A stretch of DNA of 64,000 bases from Hymenobacter lapidarius (GTDB lineage Bacteria > Bacteroidota > Bacteroidia > Cytophagales > Hymenobacteraceae). Made by a program: the position numbers and the translations under genes. The notes under the pieces are model-generated. The model was not told the DNA's origin and made no database searches. It worked only from the letters and a program-made list of their open reading frames with translations. This document shows, one piece after another, positions 27,286 through 36,800 of this stretch; within the stretch, counting starts at the first letter, position 1; every line of letters begins with the position of its first letter. The stretch spans positions 62,001 through 126,000 of the forward strand of contig NZ_MDZB01000164.1 in assembly GCF_001816145.1 (NCBI RefSeq), given 5' to 3'.

Positions 27286-27607
27286 GGGCTCACCGAGCCA
27301 GTTGCAATACTTACGAGCAGAACAAGCGGACCCGTTGGCCCGCTCGTTTCGTTTCCACCCTATCCCTCAAAACGCGGCCGGTCCTTGAATCCCGCTTAGT
27401 GGCGCAAAACCGCGCAGCAGCTGCTCCAGACGCTGCCGTTCCTCCACCGGGCTCAGCCAGCCCATCGTCTTGCCCTCGCCTCGCGTTTCTAGGCAGCCGG
27501 CAACCCTGCTCGCAGCTGTCTGTGTTGACTTGCATCTTCGTCGTCCGAACGTAGCGCGTTGCCCAACTGCGGCTCGGCTCGCTTGCTTCCCTGCGCTACG
27601 TTTGCCT
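27286..27607. other. Intergenic region with hairpin
   Basis: No gene is supported. Bases 27322-27350 hold an imperfect stem (ACAAGCGGACC with GGCCCGCTCGT), the likely terminator of the response regulator. The flank from there to about 27365 resembles the flank at 25315-25350. Confidence 0.45.
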
Positions 27608-28533
27608 ATGTTTCCGCCCGCCGCTGCCGCCCTTGCCCCCGATGCTGTCCTGCTGCGTGAGTTGCTGGCGGTGTCGCTCACCGGCGTCATTCTCTACTCG
27701 CCCCGGTACGCCCCCGCTGGTTCGGGTGAGATAACCGACTTCACTTCGAGTACCTGAATCCTGCCGCCCAGCGCATGATGGGCATGCCCGAAGTGCCCAC
27801 CCTCACCCACCTGGGGCATTGGCCGCACAGTAAAGACCACGGCACCTTCCATTTCCACGTCCAGGCCTTCGAGTAGGGGGAGCCCCGCGAATACAACATC
27901 AACTACCAAGCCGACGGCCACGACAACTACTAACGCCTGGCGGCCCGCCGCGCCGGAGCCGGCCTGCTGGTGAGCTTCACCGATACCGCCGACCAGCCCC
28001 GCCCGCCCGTCGAAACCGCCCTGCGCGAAAGCCAGGCCCGGGAAGAGGCAGCCCGCGCCGATGCCCAGGCTGGCCTACTGACCTTGGGCTACTACAAATT
28101 CACCTACCAGCCCCTGCACGACGCGTTGGGGCAGGTGACGGGCCTGATAACCGTTGGCATTGAAGTGACCGGGCAGGTCCTGGCGCGCCAGGACCTGCAG
28201 CAGCTCAACCACGAGCTGGAAGCCCGCGTGCAGCTGCGCACCCACGAGGCCGAGGCCGCCCGCGCCGAAGCCGAGGAGCAGCGCAACCGCCTGCTGCGCC
28301 TTTTCGGCCAGGCCCCGGCCCAGATTAACCTCTTCGCTGGCCCCGGCCACGTCTGGACTTTGGTGCACCCCCACACCCAGGAGCTGCTGCCTACCCGCCC
28401 GCTGCTCGGCCGGCCCCGCCGCCAGGCCCTGCCCGAGCTGCCTAGCAGCAGCTACCTCACCAAGCCCCTCACGCGCGACAAAATCAGCCAGCTGCTCCTC
28501 GAGTACTTCCCGCCAACCCAGGCCCGCCCGTAA
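27608..28533 (+). pseudogene. Decayed PAS sensor kinase / receiver remnant
   Basis: From ATG 27608 the frame reads a PAS start (LLRELLAVSLTGVILYSPRY) and then loses one base near 27740. In the next frame FEYLNPAAQRMMGM and PHSKDHGTFHFHVQAFE continue, with in-frame TAG (27874) and TAA (27931) stops. Past them comes LLVSFTDTADQPRPPVETALRESQ, a typical linker in Hymenobacter kinases. A second PAS start (LLRLFGQAPAQINLFAGPGH) is followed directly by a receiver end (SSYLTKPLTRDKISQLLLEYF), so a large internal part, including any kinase core, is deleted. With several lesions of different kinds, this is a true pseudogene. Confidence 0.82.
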
Positions 28534-28868
28534 CGCCACCATCGGCCGGGGCCTCGGCACCGATGATAGCAGCACTGCTGGCTTCAAGCGTGGCGAGAAG
28601 GGACTGCAGGGGCACGTAGGGACGGGAACGGGGGCAGGATGAGTTCGGAGAGCCGTCGCAGTGGTCATTGCCGCGATAAATACCTGCTTACAGCGGTTCT
28701 CAGGGTGATGTACCGTTTCGTCAGGCTCTCCTCTTTTTTGGAGAGGGGCTGGGGGTGAGGTCCTCCGACTGCGCTACGTACACGAATCTGAAAACCGCTA
28801 TAAATCACCTTGTCAGCAGCCCTTAAACACGGTTTGTTTCCTAATCTCTTTATTTGCCAACCGCCTGG
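28534..28868. other. Intergenic region with half repeat
   Basis: No gene is supported between the pseudogene and the convergent kinase. It holds the single arm-like repeat at 28730-28761 listed separately. Confidence 0.45.
28730..28761. repeat. Single arm of the CTCTTTTTTGGAGAG repeat family
   Basis: The core CCTCTTTTTTGGAGAGGGG followed by CTGGGGGTGAGGT matches the right arm of the element at 21053-21170 with few changes. No facing arm is seen nearby, so it is a solo copy. Confidence 0.65.
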
Positions 28869-30005
28869 TTAGTGAAAAGTGACGGCCTCTACCAACTGGT
28901 CGGGCAACCGGCTGCCAAAGCCCTCGGCCAAGGGAACTTCCACGGTAAACACGCTGCCTTCGCCCTCGGTGCTGGTCACGGATACCGCCCCCTCGTGCCA
29001 CTCCACGATGGTTTTGCAGAGCGACAGGCCCAGGCCAATGGTTTCCTCGCCCCGCAGGCCGGGCCGACGGGCGCGGGTGAACCGCTCGAACACGTGCGGC
29101 AGCATAGCCGCCGGAATCCCGATGCCGTCGTCGGACACTTCCACCCGCGCCCGGTCGGCCAGCCTCACCACGGCCACCCGCACGTGGCCCTCGTGCGGGG
29201 TAAACTTCATGGCGTTGCTCACCAGGTTGATGACCACCTGCGTGAACTTGTTCACGTCCAGGTTCACGTACACGGCCGCCGCCGGCAGCGTGTAGGCGAA
29301 GTGGTGGCCCAGCAGCTCGTGGCCGAGGCGCAGCTGCTCCAGGGGGTCGCGCAGCACTGCGCCCAGGTCCACCCGGTCAATCTTCAGGTTCGTGGTCACG
29401 GCCGCCGCGAATTCGGTGTTGATGAGGTCGCGAATCATCTTCACGCTCTCACGGCTGGTGTTCTCCAGCATCTGGAGCAGCTGCACCTGCGACTGCCCGG
29501 CCTCGGGCAACTCCTCGCGCAGGTATTGGGCCAGCTGCTCCACCATGACAAAGGCCCCGCTGGCATCGTGCGAAAGGACTTCCAGCGCCACGTTTTTGCG
29601 GCTGTTGAACAAGTCGGAATTGGCCTGGTGGTGCTTGGCGGCGCTGATGTCGTGCAGCGTGCAAACCAGTAGCGGCCCCGTCGCCGCCGCCGCCGGATGG
29701 TAGTAGGGGATGGCCGCGAACCACTGCGCCGACTCGTCCCCGCGCTGCAAGCGGACGTTAATTTCGCCCAACTGCTCGCCCCGCACCCACCGGGCCCAGT
29801 GCTCGGCCAGGTAGCCCCGGTCGTCGGGGTGAACGCGGGCCAGCAGGGCGGGCAATTCGGCGTTGACGCTGGCATCGGTGCCAAGCAACACCTGCTCGTA
29901 GGCGTGGTTGACGAAAATCACCCGGCCGGCGGCAATGTCGTAGACAAACTGCACTTGGGCGCTGGCGTTCGCCTGAGCCAGGAAAAGGGCCGCAAAATCA
30001 AGCAT
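28869..30005 (-). CDS. PAS-domain sensor histidine kinase
   Basis: 378 residues, no membrane segment, so a cytoplasmic sensor. The N-terminal PAS fold (about 12-125, VFVNHAYEQVLLG-like strand and VHPDD) is followed by the H-box LEVLSHDASGAF (His146), which is unusual in having Ala-Ser where most kinases have Leu-Lys/Arg. The ATPase domain is complete: INLVSNAMKFTP, SDDGIGIP, FERFTRARRPG and ETIGLGLSLCKTIVEWHEG. It probably signals to a receiver encoded nearby. It lies downstream of the small gene and sigma factor on the same strand but about 180 bases apart, so co-transcription is uncertain. Confidence 0.88.
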   Translation of the reverse strand: MLDFAALFLAQANASAQVQFVYDIAAGRVIFVNHAYEQVLLGTDASVNAELPALLARVHPDDRGYLAEHWARWVRGEQLGEINVRLQRGDESAQWFAAIPYYHPAAAATGPLLVCTLHDISAAKHHQANSDLFNSRKNVALEVLSHDASGAFVMVEQLAQYLREELPEAGQSQVQLLQMLENTSRESVKMIRDLINTEFAAAVTTNLKIDRVDLGAVLRDPLEQLRLGHELLGHHFAYTLPAAAVYVNLDVNKFTQVVINLVSNAMKFTPHEGHVRVAVVRLADRARVEVSDDGIGIPAAMLPHVFERFTRARRPGLRGEETIGLGLSLCKTIVEWHEGAVSVTSTEGEGSVFTVEVPLAEGFGSRLPDQLVEAVTFH

Positions 30006-30185
30006 GGTATGGGGGAGTAGGAAAAGCAGCCCCTGGAACAGCGGGTACGGTAATGGGCGCTACCTTTTGGCAGATTAGCAATGGTGAAAATTTGTTCGGG
30101 AGGCAACCCTTATCGGGTGGCGCAAGAGGAATTAAGTGGCAACGTGCGGCCGGGCCGGTCCTGCCGTTTCACCAGCCGTTCTGTT

Positions 30186-30467
30186 TTATGTAGTAGCGCT
30201 CAGCAGGTGGCTGCAGACTTGCAGGGTGCCCGCGTCGGCATCGGCCTGCACGTGCACGTAGTACTCGACAAAGGTGCCGGGTGCCAGCACGTCCTCGTCC
30301 AGGTAGGGGGAGCGGGCGTAGACGGCCACTCGGTGCCATGGCCCGGCCCGGCCACCCACCCGGCGAAAGATGTGCGCCCGTTCTGCCGGGTGGCGGGCAA
30401 AAGCCAGCTGCCGGCCGGCCGGAATTACGTCAAGCCCAAGGAATAGGAAGGGCATGGGCTCTTGCAC
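30186..30467 (-). CDS. Small hypothetical protein
   Basis: 93 residues from ATG 30467 (ATG 30455 is possible). I recognise no family. The sequence reads like a compact beta protein (GPWHRVAVYARSPYLDEDVLAPGTFVEYYVHV) with an alternating strand pattern, and codon use agrees with a real gene. It lies between the ECF sigma gene and the PAS kinase and on the same strand, so it may share their role. Confidence 0.5.
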   Translation of the reverse strand: MQEPMPFLFLGLDVIPAGRQLAFARHPAERAHIFRRVGGRAGPWHRVAVYARSPYLDEDVLAPGTFVEYYVHVQADADAGTLQVCSHLLSATT

Positions 30468-30513
30468 TGGAGTGGAACAAAGCGTCAGTAAAATGAAGGA
30501 CTGCCCCGAACTG

Positions 30514-31071
30514 CTACCGGGCCAGAGTGGCCAGCACCAGTAGCGCGGCGCGCGCCCGCGTTTTTACCGTGGCCAGGGGAATGCCGAGCTCTTCGGCGGC
30601 TTCCACGTGCGTGCAGCCGCCGAAATACAGCAGGTCAATGACTTCGCGCTGCCGGGGCTTTAGCTGCCCGGCGAGCTCCCGCACCCCAATGTGTTCGGGT
30701 TTGAAGGAAGCCGGTGCGGGGACCCGTTCCGCGCCGGCTACTTCCAGCGACCGGTTTTGGTGGTGGAACCGGTAGCGGGGGCTGCGCAGCACGTCCACGG
30801 CGTGGTTGGAGCACACGCGCGCCAGCCACGTGAAGAGCCGGCCTCGTTCGGCGTCGTAGCTGTCAATGTGGAGCCAGACTTTGAGCCAGGCTTCCTGCAG
30901 CACATCCTGCGCCAAGGCCTCGTCGCGCACCAGACGCAACACCACCCCCAACAAGTTTTTGGCGTACCGCGCGTGCAACAAGCGTAGGGCTTGCTCGTCG
31001 CGCGCCAGCAGGCGCTGGAGAAGCAGGGCTTCGTCGGGGGCCGTTTCACGCAGCATGGACGCGGGATTCAT
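30514..31071 (-). CDS. ECF-type RNA polymerase sigma factor
   Basis: 185 residues from ATG 31071. Region 2 (RLLHARYAKNLLGVVLRLVRDEALAQDVLQEAWLKVW ... TWLARVCSNHAVDVLR) and region 4 (LKPRQREVIDLLYFGGCTHVEAAEELGIPLATVKTRARAALL) are complete, which is the normal two-domain ECF layout. No anti-sigma gene with a membrane helix is next to it; the next gene upstream on this strand (31046-31318) is an uncertain small lipoprotein. It probably directs a stress regulon whose control lies in this signalling island. Confidence 0.9.
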   Translation of the reverse strand: MNPASMLRETAPDEALLLQRLLARDEQALRLLHARYAKNLLGVVLRLVRDEALAQDVLQEAWLKVWLHIDSYDAERGRLFTWLARVCSNHAVDVLRSPRYRFHHQNRSLEVAGAERVPAPASFKPEHIGVRELAGQLKPRQREVIDLLYFGGCTHVEAAEELGIPLATVKTRARAALLVLATLAR

Positions 31072-31318
31072 GGGAAGCAAGGTGAGGGGTGGGGGAAGCC
31101 TCCCGGCGTCGCGCAACGCCTTCGGCAGGACCGGAAAAACCACGAGCCAGGCGCGGCGCGACGAGCTGCCGTTGCGGCAGCGCTTGGCGAGGAACCGCTG
31201 TTTCGTCCGCCGCGTGGGCGTGCCACCGGGCCACGTCAGCAGGCGTGTAGGTGGTCCACACCCCTTCCCGCAGGCAGCCCAGGCACGAGCAGAATAATAA
31301 CAGAACTAACAACACCAT
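31046..31318 (-). CDS. Possible small lipoprotein before the ECF sigma gene
   Basis: 90 residues. It begins MVLLVLLLFCSCLGC, a plausible lipoprotein signal with the Cys at the end, followed by REGVWTTYTPADVARWHAHA. The tail overlaps the sigma gene start by 26 bases and is Arg/Ala-rich, so it may be spurious. It could be the anti-sigma-like partner of the sigma factor, but no domain supports that. Confidence 0.28.
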   Translation of the reverse strand: MVLLVLLLFCSCLGCLREGVWTTYTPADVARWHAHAADETAVPRQALPQRQLVAPRLARGFSGPAEGVARRREASPTPHLASHESRVHAA

Positions 31319-31362
31319 ACGTAGCGGAAATCGGATAATAATAAGGTTGTTAAACAGTTGGA

Positions 31363-32421
31363 TTAGGCCAGCTTCTTGCGTTCAAACTGCAGGTCGCCGC
31401 TCAGGGCCTCGTGCTTCAGGATGGATTCGTGCACGATGCGGGCCTGGTGGCCGGTTTCGTCGGCTTTGCGGAAAAACAGCGCGGCCACGGCTTCCTGCAG
31501 GTCGTCGGCGAAGTGGCGGCCCAGGTTCTGGAGCAGCATCTTGGTTTCTTCCAGCCCGCGCATGGACTGGTAGAGCATGCTCTCGACCGACTCCGTGACT
31601 TCGCTGAGCAAGGCGCTGACGGTGTAGGCGTGGCCCGTGTGGCAGCGGTAGCGAATCAGCTTGCCTTCAATGAGCTGGGTGAGGGCCCCGTGGCAGTCGG
31701 GGCAGGTAAAAGGCGTGAGCTTGCCTTTGTCGATGATGCCCAGCTCGAAGCCCCCGCCCTGCTTGGCGATGGTCAGCTCGATTTTGAGCAGGTCCAGCTC
31801 GGCGGCGGGCAAACGGGGCTTGGCGGGCGCGCGCTCCTGAATGAGGCCCACCAGCAGCGTTCCCATTTGGGCCAGGGGCACCACGTGGTCGGCCGCCACG
31901 AATTCCAGGGCGTTGGTGGGCATCGACGGCTGCTCGGCGTCCTGGGGTTCCTGCACCACGGCCACCCCGCCCATGCGCTGCACGCTCCACAGCCCGGAGG
32001 TGCCGTCGTCGAGGTAGCCCGTGAGCACCACGCCGATTGCCCGGGGGCCGTAGGTATAAGCCGCCGAGCGAAACAGCGCGTCGATGGACGGCCGGAACCG
32101 GTTTTCCTTCGGGCCCCGCGCCACCAGCACCCGGTCGCCTTCGAGCAGCAGGTGGTGGTCGGGCCGGGCCACGTAGATGACGCCCGGTTCCACCACTTCC
32201 CCGTCCTGCGGGTGCCGGGCTTTCAGGGCCGACACCGTGTTGAGCAGCTGCGGCAGGGTGCCCGGCGAATCGGCCGGCACGTGCATCACCACAAAGATGG
32301 GGGCCGGAAAGTCGGCTGGCAGCGCTTTCACCAGTTCCATCAGGGCCGTCACCCCACCGGTGGAAGCCCCGATGACGATAATGTCCCGGTGGTGCTTGGG
32401 GGTCTTTTTGGGCGTTTTCAT
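31363..32421 (-). CDS. CheB-type protein-glutamate methylesterase
   Basis: 352 residues. A methylesterase domain fills about 12-195, with catalytic Ser20 (GASTGG), His47 (VVMHVPADSPG) and Asp138/139 (GYLDDGTSG). There is no receiver domain at the N-terminus, so it is regulated differently from the chemotaxis enzyme. A zinc-ribbon-like region (CPDCHG ... CHTGH, about 238-262) and a helical end follow. Such proteins stand with CheR-type partners and PAS kinases in non-chemotactic stress systems; no CheR is seen here. It is on the same strand as the ECF gene. Confidence 0.9.
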   Translation of the reverse strand: MKTPKKTPKHHRDIIVIGASTGGVTALMELVKALPADFPAPIFVVMHVPADSPGTLPQLLNTVSALKARHPQDGEVVEPGVIYVARPDHHLLLEGDRVLVARGPKENRFRPSIDALFRSAAYTYGPRAIGVVLTGYLDDGTSGLWSVQRMGGVAVVQEPQDAEQPSMPTNALEFVAADHVVPLAQMGTLLVGLIQERAPAKPRLPAAELDLLKIELTIAKQGGGFELGIIDKGKLTPFTCPDCHGALTQLIEGKLIRYRCHTGHAYTVSALLSEVTESVESMLYQSMRGLEETKMLLQNLGRHFADDLQEAVAALFFRKADETGHQARIVHESILKHEALSGDLQFERKKLA

Positions 32422-32490
32422 AGGTGTTTTTTAGGGGGAATTTGCGCGGCCTGGCTCCGGGCCGGCAGGGGCGGCAGCGGTTGGCAGCGC

Positions 32491-32790
32491 TTACCCGTTC
32501 AGGTGGAACACCTTTTCCAGCCCCAGCCGGTGCAAGCAGCAGCGCAGCGCCGGATGCACGTCGCACAGCCACAGCCGGGTCCCGCGTTGGTGCATTTGCA
32601 GCAGCTGCGCCACGAAGCGGCACACCCCCAGCGGGTGCGGCAGCAGCAGCCCGCCGCAGTCAACCAGCAGGCGCGGCGGCGGCGCCACCAGCAGACAAGC
32701 CAGCTGTTTCGCCGTTAAGTCGGCCAGGCTCACGGACGTTAGCGCCGGGGCGGCCGTTTCAGTCATCGAATCAGCAATGAGAAAGGGCAT
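32491..32790 (-). CDS. STAS-like anti-sigma antagonist
   Basis: 99 residues from ATG 32790 (ATG 32766 is an alternative). A central strand-helix pattern, RLLVDCGGLLLPHPLGVCRFVAQLLQMHQRGTRLWLCDV, matches the STAS fold used by SpoIIAA-type antagonists, in which a Ser/Thr in the loop after the second strand is phosphorylated. Here the loop reads CGGLLLPHPLGVC with no obvious Ser, so it may be unregulated or bind differently. It lies next to cheB and two-component genes. Confidence 0.62.
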   Translation of the reverse strand: MPFLIADSMTETAAPALTSVSLADLTAKQLACLLVAPPPRLLVDCGGLLLPHPLGVCRFVAQLLQMHQRGTRLWLCDVHPALRCCLHRLGLEKVFHLNG

Positions 32791-33010
32791 GGAAAAACGG
32801 GGAAGTGTGGTGAATCACGGTCGCGCCGCGTCGCGGCAAACCCGCCTAGGGAGGCCGCGGCCGGACGCTGTTCAGAAAACCAAAAGGCATTCTACCGGCC
32901 GTGCTGGCCGTTAAAATCAAGGTTCCCAAACAACTACACAAAGGAACAACTCCCACAATCCAGCGAGCTACAGCATATTTACCCGATTTGCGCAAGGTGA
33001 ATACCCCTTT

Positions 33011-33036
33011 GCATCCCCGTATAAATACGGGGATGC
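33011..33036. repeat. Perfect 12-bp palindrome hairpin
   Basis: GCATCCCCGTAT (33011-33022) pairs perfectly with ATACGGGGATGC (33025-33036) around two bases. It may be an operator or a transcript-stabilising hairpin; there is no U-tract. Confidence 0.55.
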
Positions 33037-33070
33037 CATGCCCCGGCTCCAACGCCGTTACGGTCGGGAA

Positions 33071-33100
33071 ACGGCCCCGGCCCGAACGCCAAGGGGCCGT
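33071..33100 (-). terminator. Possible terminator of the response regulator
   Basis: An ACGGCCCC / GGGGCCGT stem (33071-33078 with 33093-33100) followed on the minus strand by TTTCCC. It is 55 bases beyond the stop of the leftward response regulator. Confidence 0.45.
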
Positions 33101-33154
33101 AAGGGCTTAAGTGACCGTCCCATCCCCGGCTACCCCGCCCGAGAACTGCGCTCC

Positions 33155-33808
33155 TTACTGCTGAAGCAGGCCCCGCTCCATGGCGTACTTCACCAGCGCC
33201 GGGGTGTTTTTGACGCCGGTTTTTTCCAGCAGGTTTTGGCGGTGCGACTCCACCGTGCGCCGGCTGGTGAAGAGCTGGTCAGCGATTTCCTGGTTTGTGA
33301 GCCCAGTAGCCACCAGCTGAAGAATTTCCCGCTCCCGGTGCGTGAGGGCCACCCCAGGGGTAGTGCCGGGGGCCGGAGTACGGGCCTCCTGAAGCAGTAT
33401 TTTTTCCAACAAGCCCAGGCCGATTTCCGAGCACAGAAACCGCTTGCCCGAAGCCACGCCCTGCAGGGCCGCCACAATTTCGTACTTATCGGCGTTTTTG
33501 AGCACGTAGCCGTGGGCCCCGGCCGCCAGCGCTTCGCCAATGGTGCGCTCGTGGGTCATCATTGAGAGCAGGAGGATGCGCAGGTCCGGGTACTCGGCCC
33601 GCAGGCGGAGGGTGGTGGCCAGCCCGTCGAGCACGGGCATGTTCAGGTCCAGCAGCACCACGTCGGCGGCCACGGTGGGCAGCTGGTCAAGCAGCTCCTG
33701 CCCGTTGCCGGCTTCGCCCACCACGCTAAATAAGGGGTCGGCGGCGAGCAGCGTGCGCAGCCCGTCGCGGATAAGGGAATGGTCGTCGACGATAAAAACA
33801 CGAATCAT
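33155..33808 (-). CDS. NarL/FixJ-type response regulator
   Basis: 217 residues from ATG 33808. The receiver (about 1-125) has the acidic pair IVDDH, the phosphorylation Asp in VVLLDLNMPVLDG and Lys in GYVLKNADKYE. The LuxR-type helix-turn-helix is LTHREREILQLVATGLTNQEIADQLFTSRRTVESHRQNLL near residues 155-200. The start overlaps the kinase stop as ATGA, which makes it the cognate regulator of the multi-PAS kinase. It should bind promoter DNA when phosphorylated. Confidence 0.94.
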   Translation of the reverse strand: MIRVFIVDDHSLIRDGLRTLLAADPLFSVVGEAGNGQELLDQLPTVAADVVLLDLNMPVLDGLATTLRLRAEYPDLRILLLSMMTHERTIGEALAAGAHGYVLKNADKYEIVAALQGVASGKRFLCSEIGLGLLEKILLQEARTPAPGTTPGVALTHREREILQLVATGLTNQEIADQLFTSRRTVESHRQNLLEKTGVKNTPALVKYAMERGLLQQ

Positions 33809-36800
33809 GGCGAGGAGAATAAGGGCAACGGAATGCGCAGGCGAATGTGGGTGCCGAACTCGGGCGAGGAATCCACGGCCACGGTGCCGCCGAGCAGGGC
33901 CACGGCGTTGCGCGCGGTGCGCAGGCCCAGGCCCTCGGCCACGGTGAGGGGGTCGAAGCCGTGGCCGTTGTCTTCGGCCCGCAGGCTGACGCCGCCGGGC
34001 ATGGTTTCCAGCTCCAGAGTGGCCTCGGTGGCGCTGGCGTGCCGCACGATGTTGAGGGCCAGCTCCTGGGCCAGCCGGAAGAGCGTGACCTGCACGGGCT
34101 GCGGCAGGGCGGGCTCCTCGCCCCAGATGTGGCACTCGATGCGCAGCTGCGGCGTCGACAGGTCCCGGCACACGTCGCGCACCGCCGCCGCGAGGCCAAA
34201 GTTGACGAGCGAAGTGGGCACCAGCTCGTGGGCCAGAGTGCGGTTCTGGCGCATGGCTTCGGCCAGCAGGCCCACGCTTTGCTGGTACAGGCCGGCCAGG
34301 ACGGGCAGCGCGTGCAGGGCGGGCGTGTCGAGCTGGTCGAGGCGCAGCTTGGCGGCGTAGAGCACCTGGCCCAGGCCGTTGTGCAGCACCTCGCCCAGGC
34401 GCTGGCGCTCGGTTTCCTGGGCCTGCAGAATGGCCAGCAGCAGCTCCTTGTGATGGTCGAGCTTGAGGGCCAGGTTCTCGGCTTCGAGGCGCTGCACGTC
34501 GCTCACGTCCAGGCACACACCCAGCACCCGCACCGCCTCGCCCGGCACGTCGGGCACGGGCACGGCCTTGAAGCGCACGGTCTTCACCACGTCGCCCACC
34601 CGCAGGCGCAGCGACGCGTCGAAGCGGCTGCTGCCGGCGCTGAGGGTGCGCAGCAGGCGGGCGGCGGCGGGCCGGTCGTCGTCCACCACGGCGTCGAGAA
34701 AGACCTGGAGCTGCACGGGGCTGCCCACGGGCCGGCCGAAGAGGTGGTAGAGGCCCTCGGACCAGGTCAGCTCCTGGGTGCCCAAATCATAGTCCCAGCT
34801 GCCCATCGCGGCCACCGCTTCCGACTGTTGCAGCAGGGCCAGGCTCTTGGTCTGGTCCTGCTCCAGCAGCTTGCGGGGCGTGATGTCTTCGGCGGTGTAG
34901 AGCAGCCCGTCGCCGAGCTTCACCCCCACCAGCCGGAACCAGCTGTTGAGGCCCTCGTGGTTGTAATGCACCTCAAAATCAGCCCGCCGGCCGGTTTCGA
35001 CCACTGCCACCAGCTGCTCGAAAATGGGGGTGAGCCGGATGCCGGGGTTCAGCTCGCTGAAGCGCTGCCCGATGACGGCTCGGCCGGGGTAATAGGCCTG
35101 GGTGGCCGGGTTGATTAGTTCGAACTCAAAATCCAGGATGCCGCCGCCGCCGTTGCGCACGGCCCGCATCAGCACCACGTTCGTGGTCACGGCATCGACC
35201 ACGGACTGCAGCCGGGTCTGGCTCTCGGCCAGGTCCTGGGTGCGGGCGGCCACCTGCTGCTCCAGGCCGGCGTTGAAGGCCAGCAGCTGCGCCTCGACCT
35301 GCTTGCGGGCGCTCACGTCGCTGGCCACGGCGGCAATGGCCGTGATGCTGCCCTGGGCATCGCGCAGCGGCTGGTACACGAAATCGAGGTACACCGAAGT
35401 CAGCTCGCCGTGGTGCAGCAGCTGCACGAGCATTTCGCGCGCCACGTAGGGCGTGCCGGTGGCCCGTACGCCGTCCAGCAGCTCCCGGAAGCCCTGGTCG
35501 CGGACTTCGGGCAGCGCCTCGAACACGGGCCGCCCCAGCACCTCGGCCGCCGGTCGCCCCCAGATGGCTTCCAGCTTCGGGTTGCACACCTCCACCACGT
35601 AATCGGGGCCGCTGAAGACGCCCATCGCCACGGGGGCCTGCTCGAAGAGTTCCTGCTGCCGCTGCCGCTGGGTTTCGCGCTCCTGGCGGGCCATCACCTG
35701 CTCAGTCACCTCGGAGGCAAAAATCAGAATGCCATCGACCTGGCCGGCCTCGTCGCGGGTAGCCTGATAGATGTAGCTGGCGTAAAACTGTTCCGACCGG
35801 CCGGAGTTGGTGCGGTCCAGGGCCATCAGCTCGTCGGTGCCGAAATACGTCTCGCCGGTGCGGTACACCGCATCGAGCCGCTCAAAAAACGGCTGGCCGG
35901 TCAAATCGGGCGCGGCCTCGCGGTAGGGCCGGCCCACCAGCTCGCGGCCCCCGAACATGCGGCAGAAGCTCTCATTGGCCAGCTCGACGATGTGGTGGGG
36001 GCGCGCAGGGTGGCAATCAGGGCCGGAGCCTCGGCAACAAGCCGGTGCAGGCGCTGGCGCTGGGCTTCGGCGGCGGCCTGGGCCTGCACCGCCTCGGCGC
36101 GGGCGGCCTGCGCACGGGCCTCGCTTTCCCGCAGGGTTTGCTCGGCCCGGTGGCGCGCCGACACGTCGCTGAACAGCACCGCCAGGTGGCCGGGCTGCGC
36201 CTCCGCCACGGCTTCCACTTCCACCCACCGGTCCAGGTCGGCTACGTAGCCGCCAAACCGGCGCGATTCGCCGCTGGTCGCCACCTCGTCGAAGATGGCC
36301 ATGATGTAGGGCTCGACGCCGGGCACCAGCTCCCGAATGGTGCGGCCGGTGGCGTCGGCCAGGCCGGAGTGGCGCTCAAACGCCGGGTTCACGGCCCGGT
36401 AGCGGTAGTCGGTGGGCGCGCCGGGGGCCGTGGCTACTTGTTCGAGCAGGCAAAAGCCCTGCTCCATGTTGTCGAACAGGGAGCGGTAGCGGGCCTCGGA
36501 CTGGCGCAGGGCTTCGGCGGCTTCGTGGCTGTCGGTCACGTCGAGCAGTACGCTGTGGATGCGGGCCGGCTTATCGTGCTGCCACTCCACCACGCGCCCC
36601 ACCTCCGAGAGCCAGCGCACGGCCCCGTCGCCGGGCCGCACGATGCGGTAATCGGCCCGGAATTCGCCCCGCGCTTCCAGCTGCTCGCGGATGCCGGCCC
36701 AGGCCGGGCGGTCGTCGGGGTGGGTCAGGGCGATGGCCTCGGCCACGGTAATTTCTGCCCGGGCGGGGTCGAGGCCCAGCATCAGGAACCGCTCGTCGTT

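Larger units (their letters stand above)
32791..33154. other. Intergenic region with two hairpins
   Basis: No gene is seen in these 364 bases. They contain the two structures at 33011-33036 and 33071-33100 listed separately, and an A/T-rich stretch near 32900-33000 that may hold promoters for the leftward genes. Confidence 0.45.

Noticed and set aside
27367..27520. Short minus-strand frame with WLSPVEERQRLEQLL
   Set aside because: Too short, no start context and no conserved feature.
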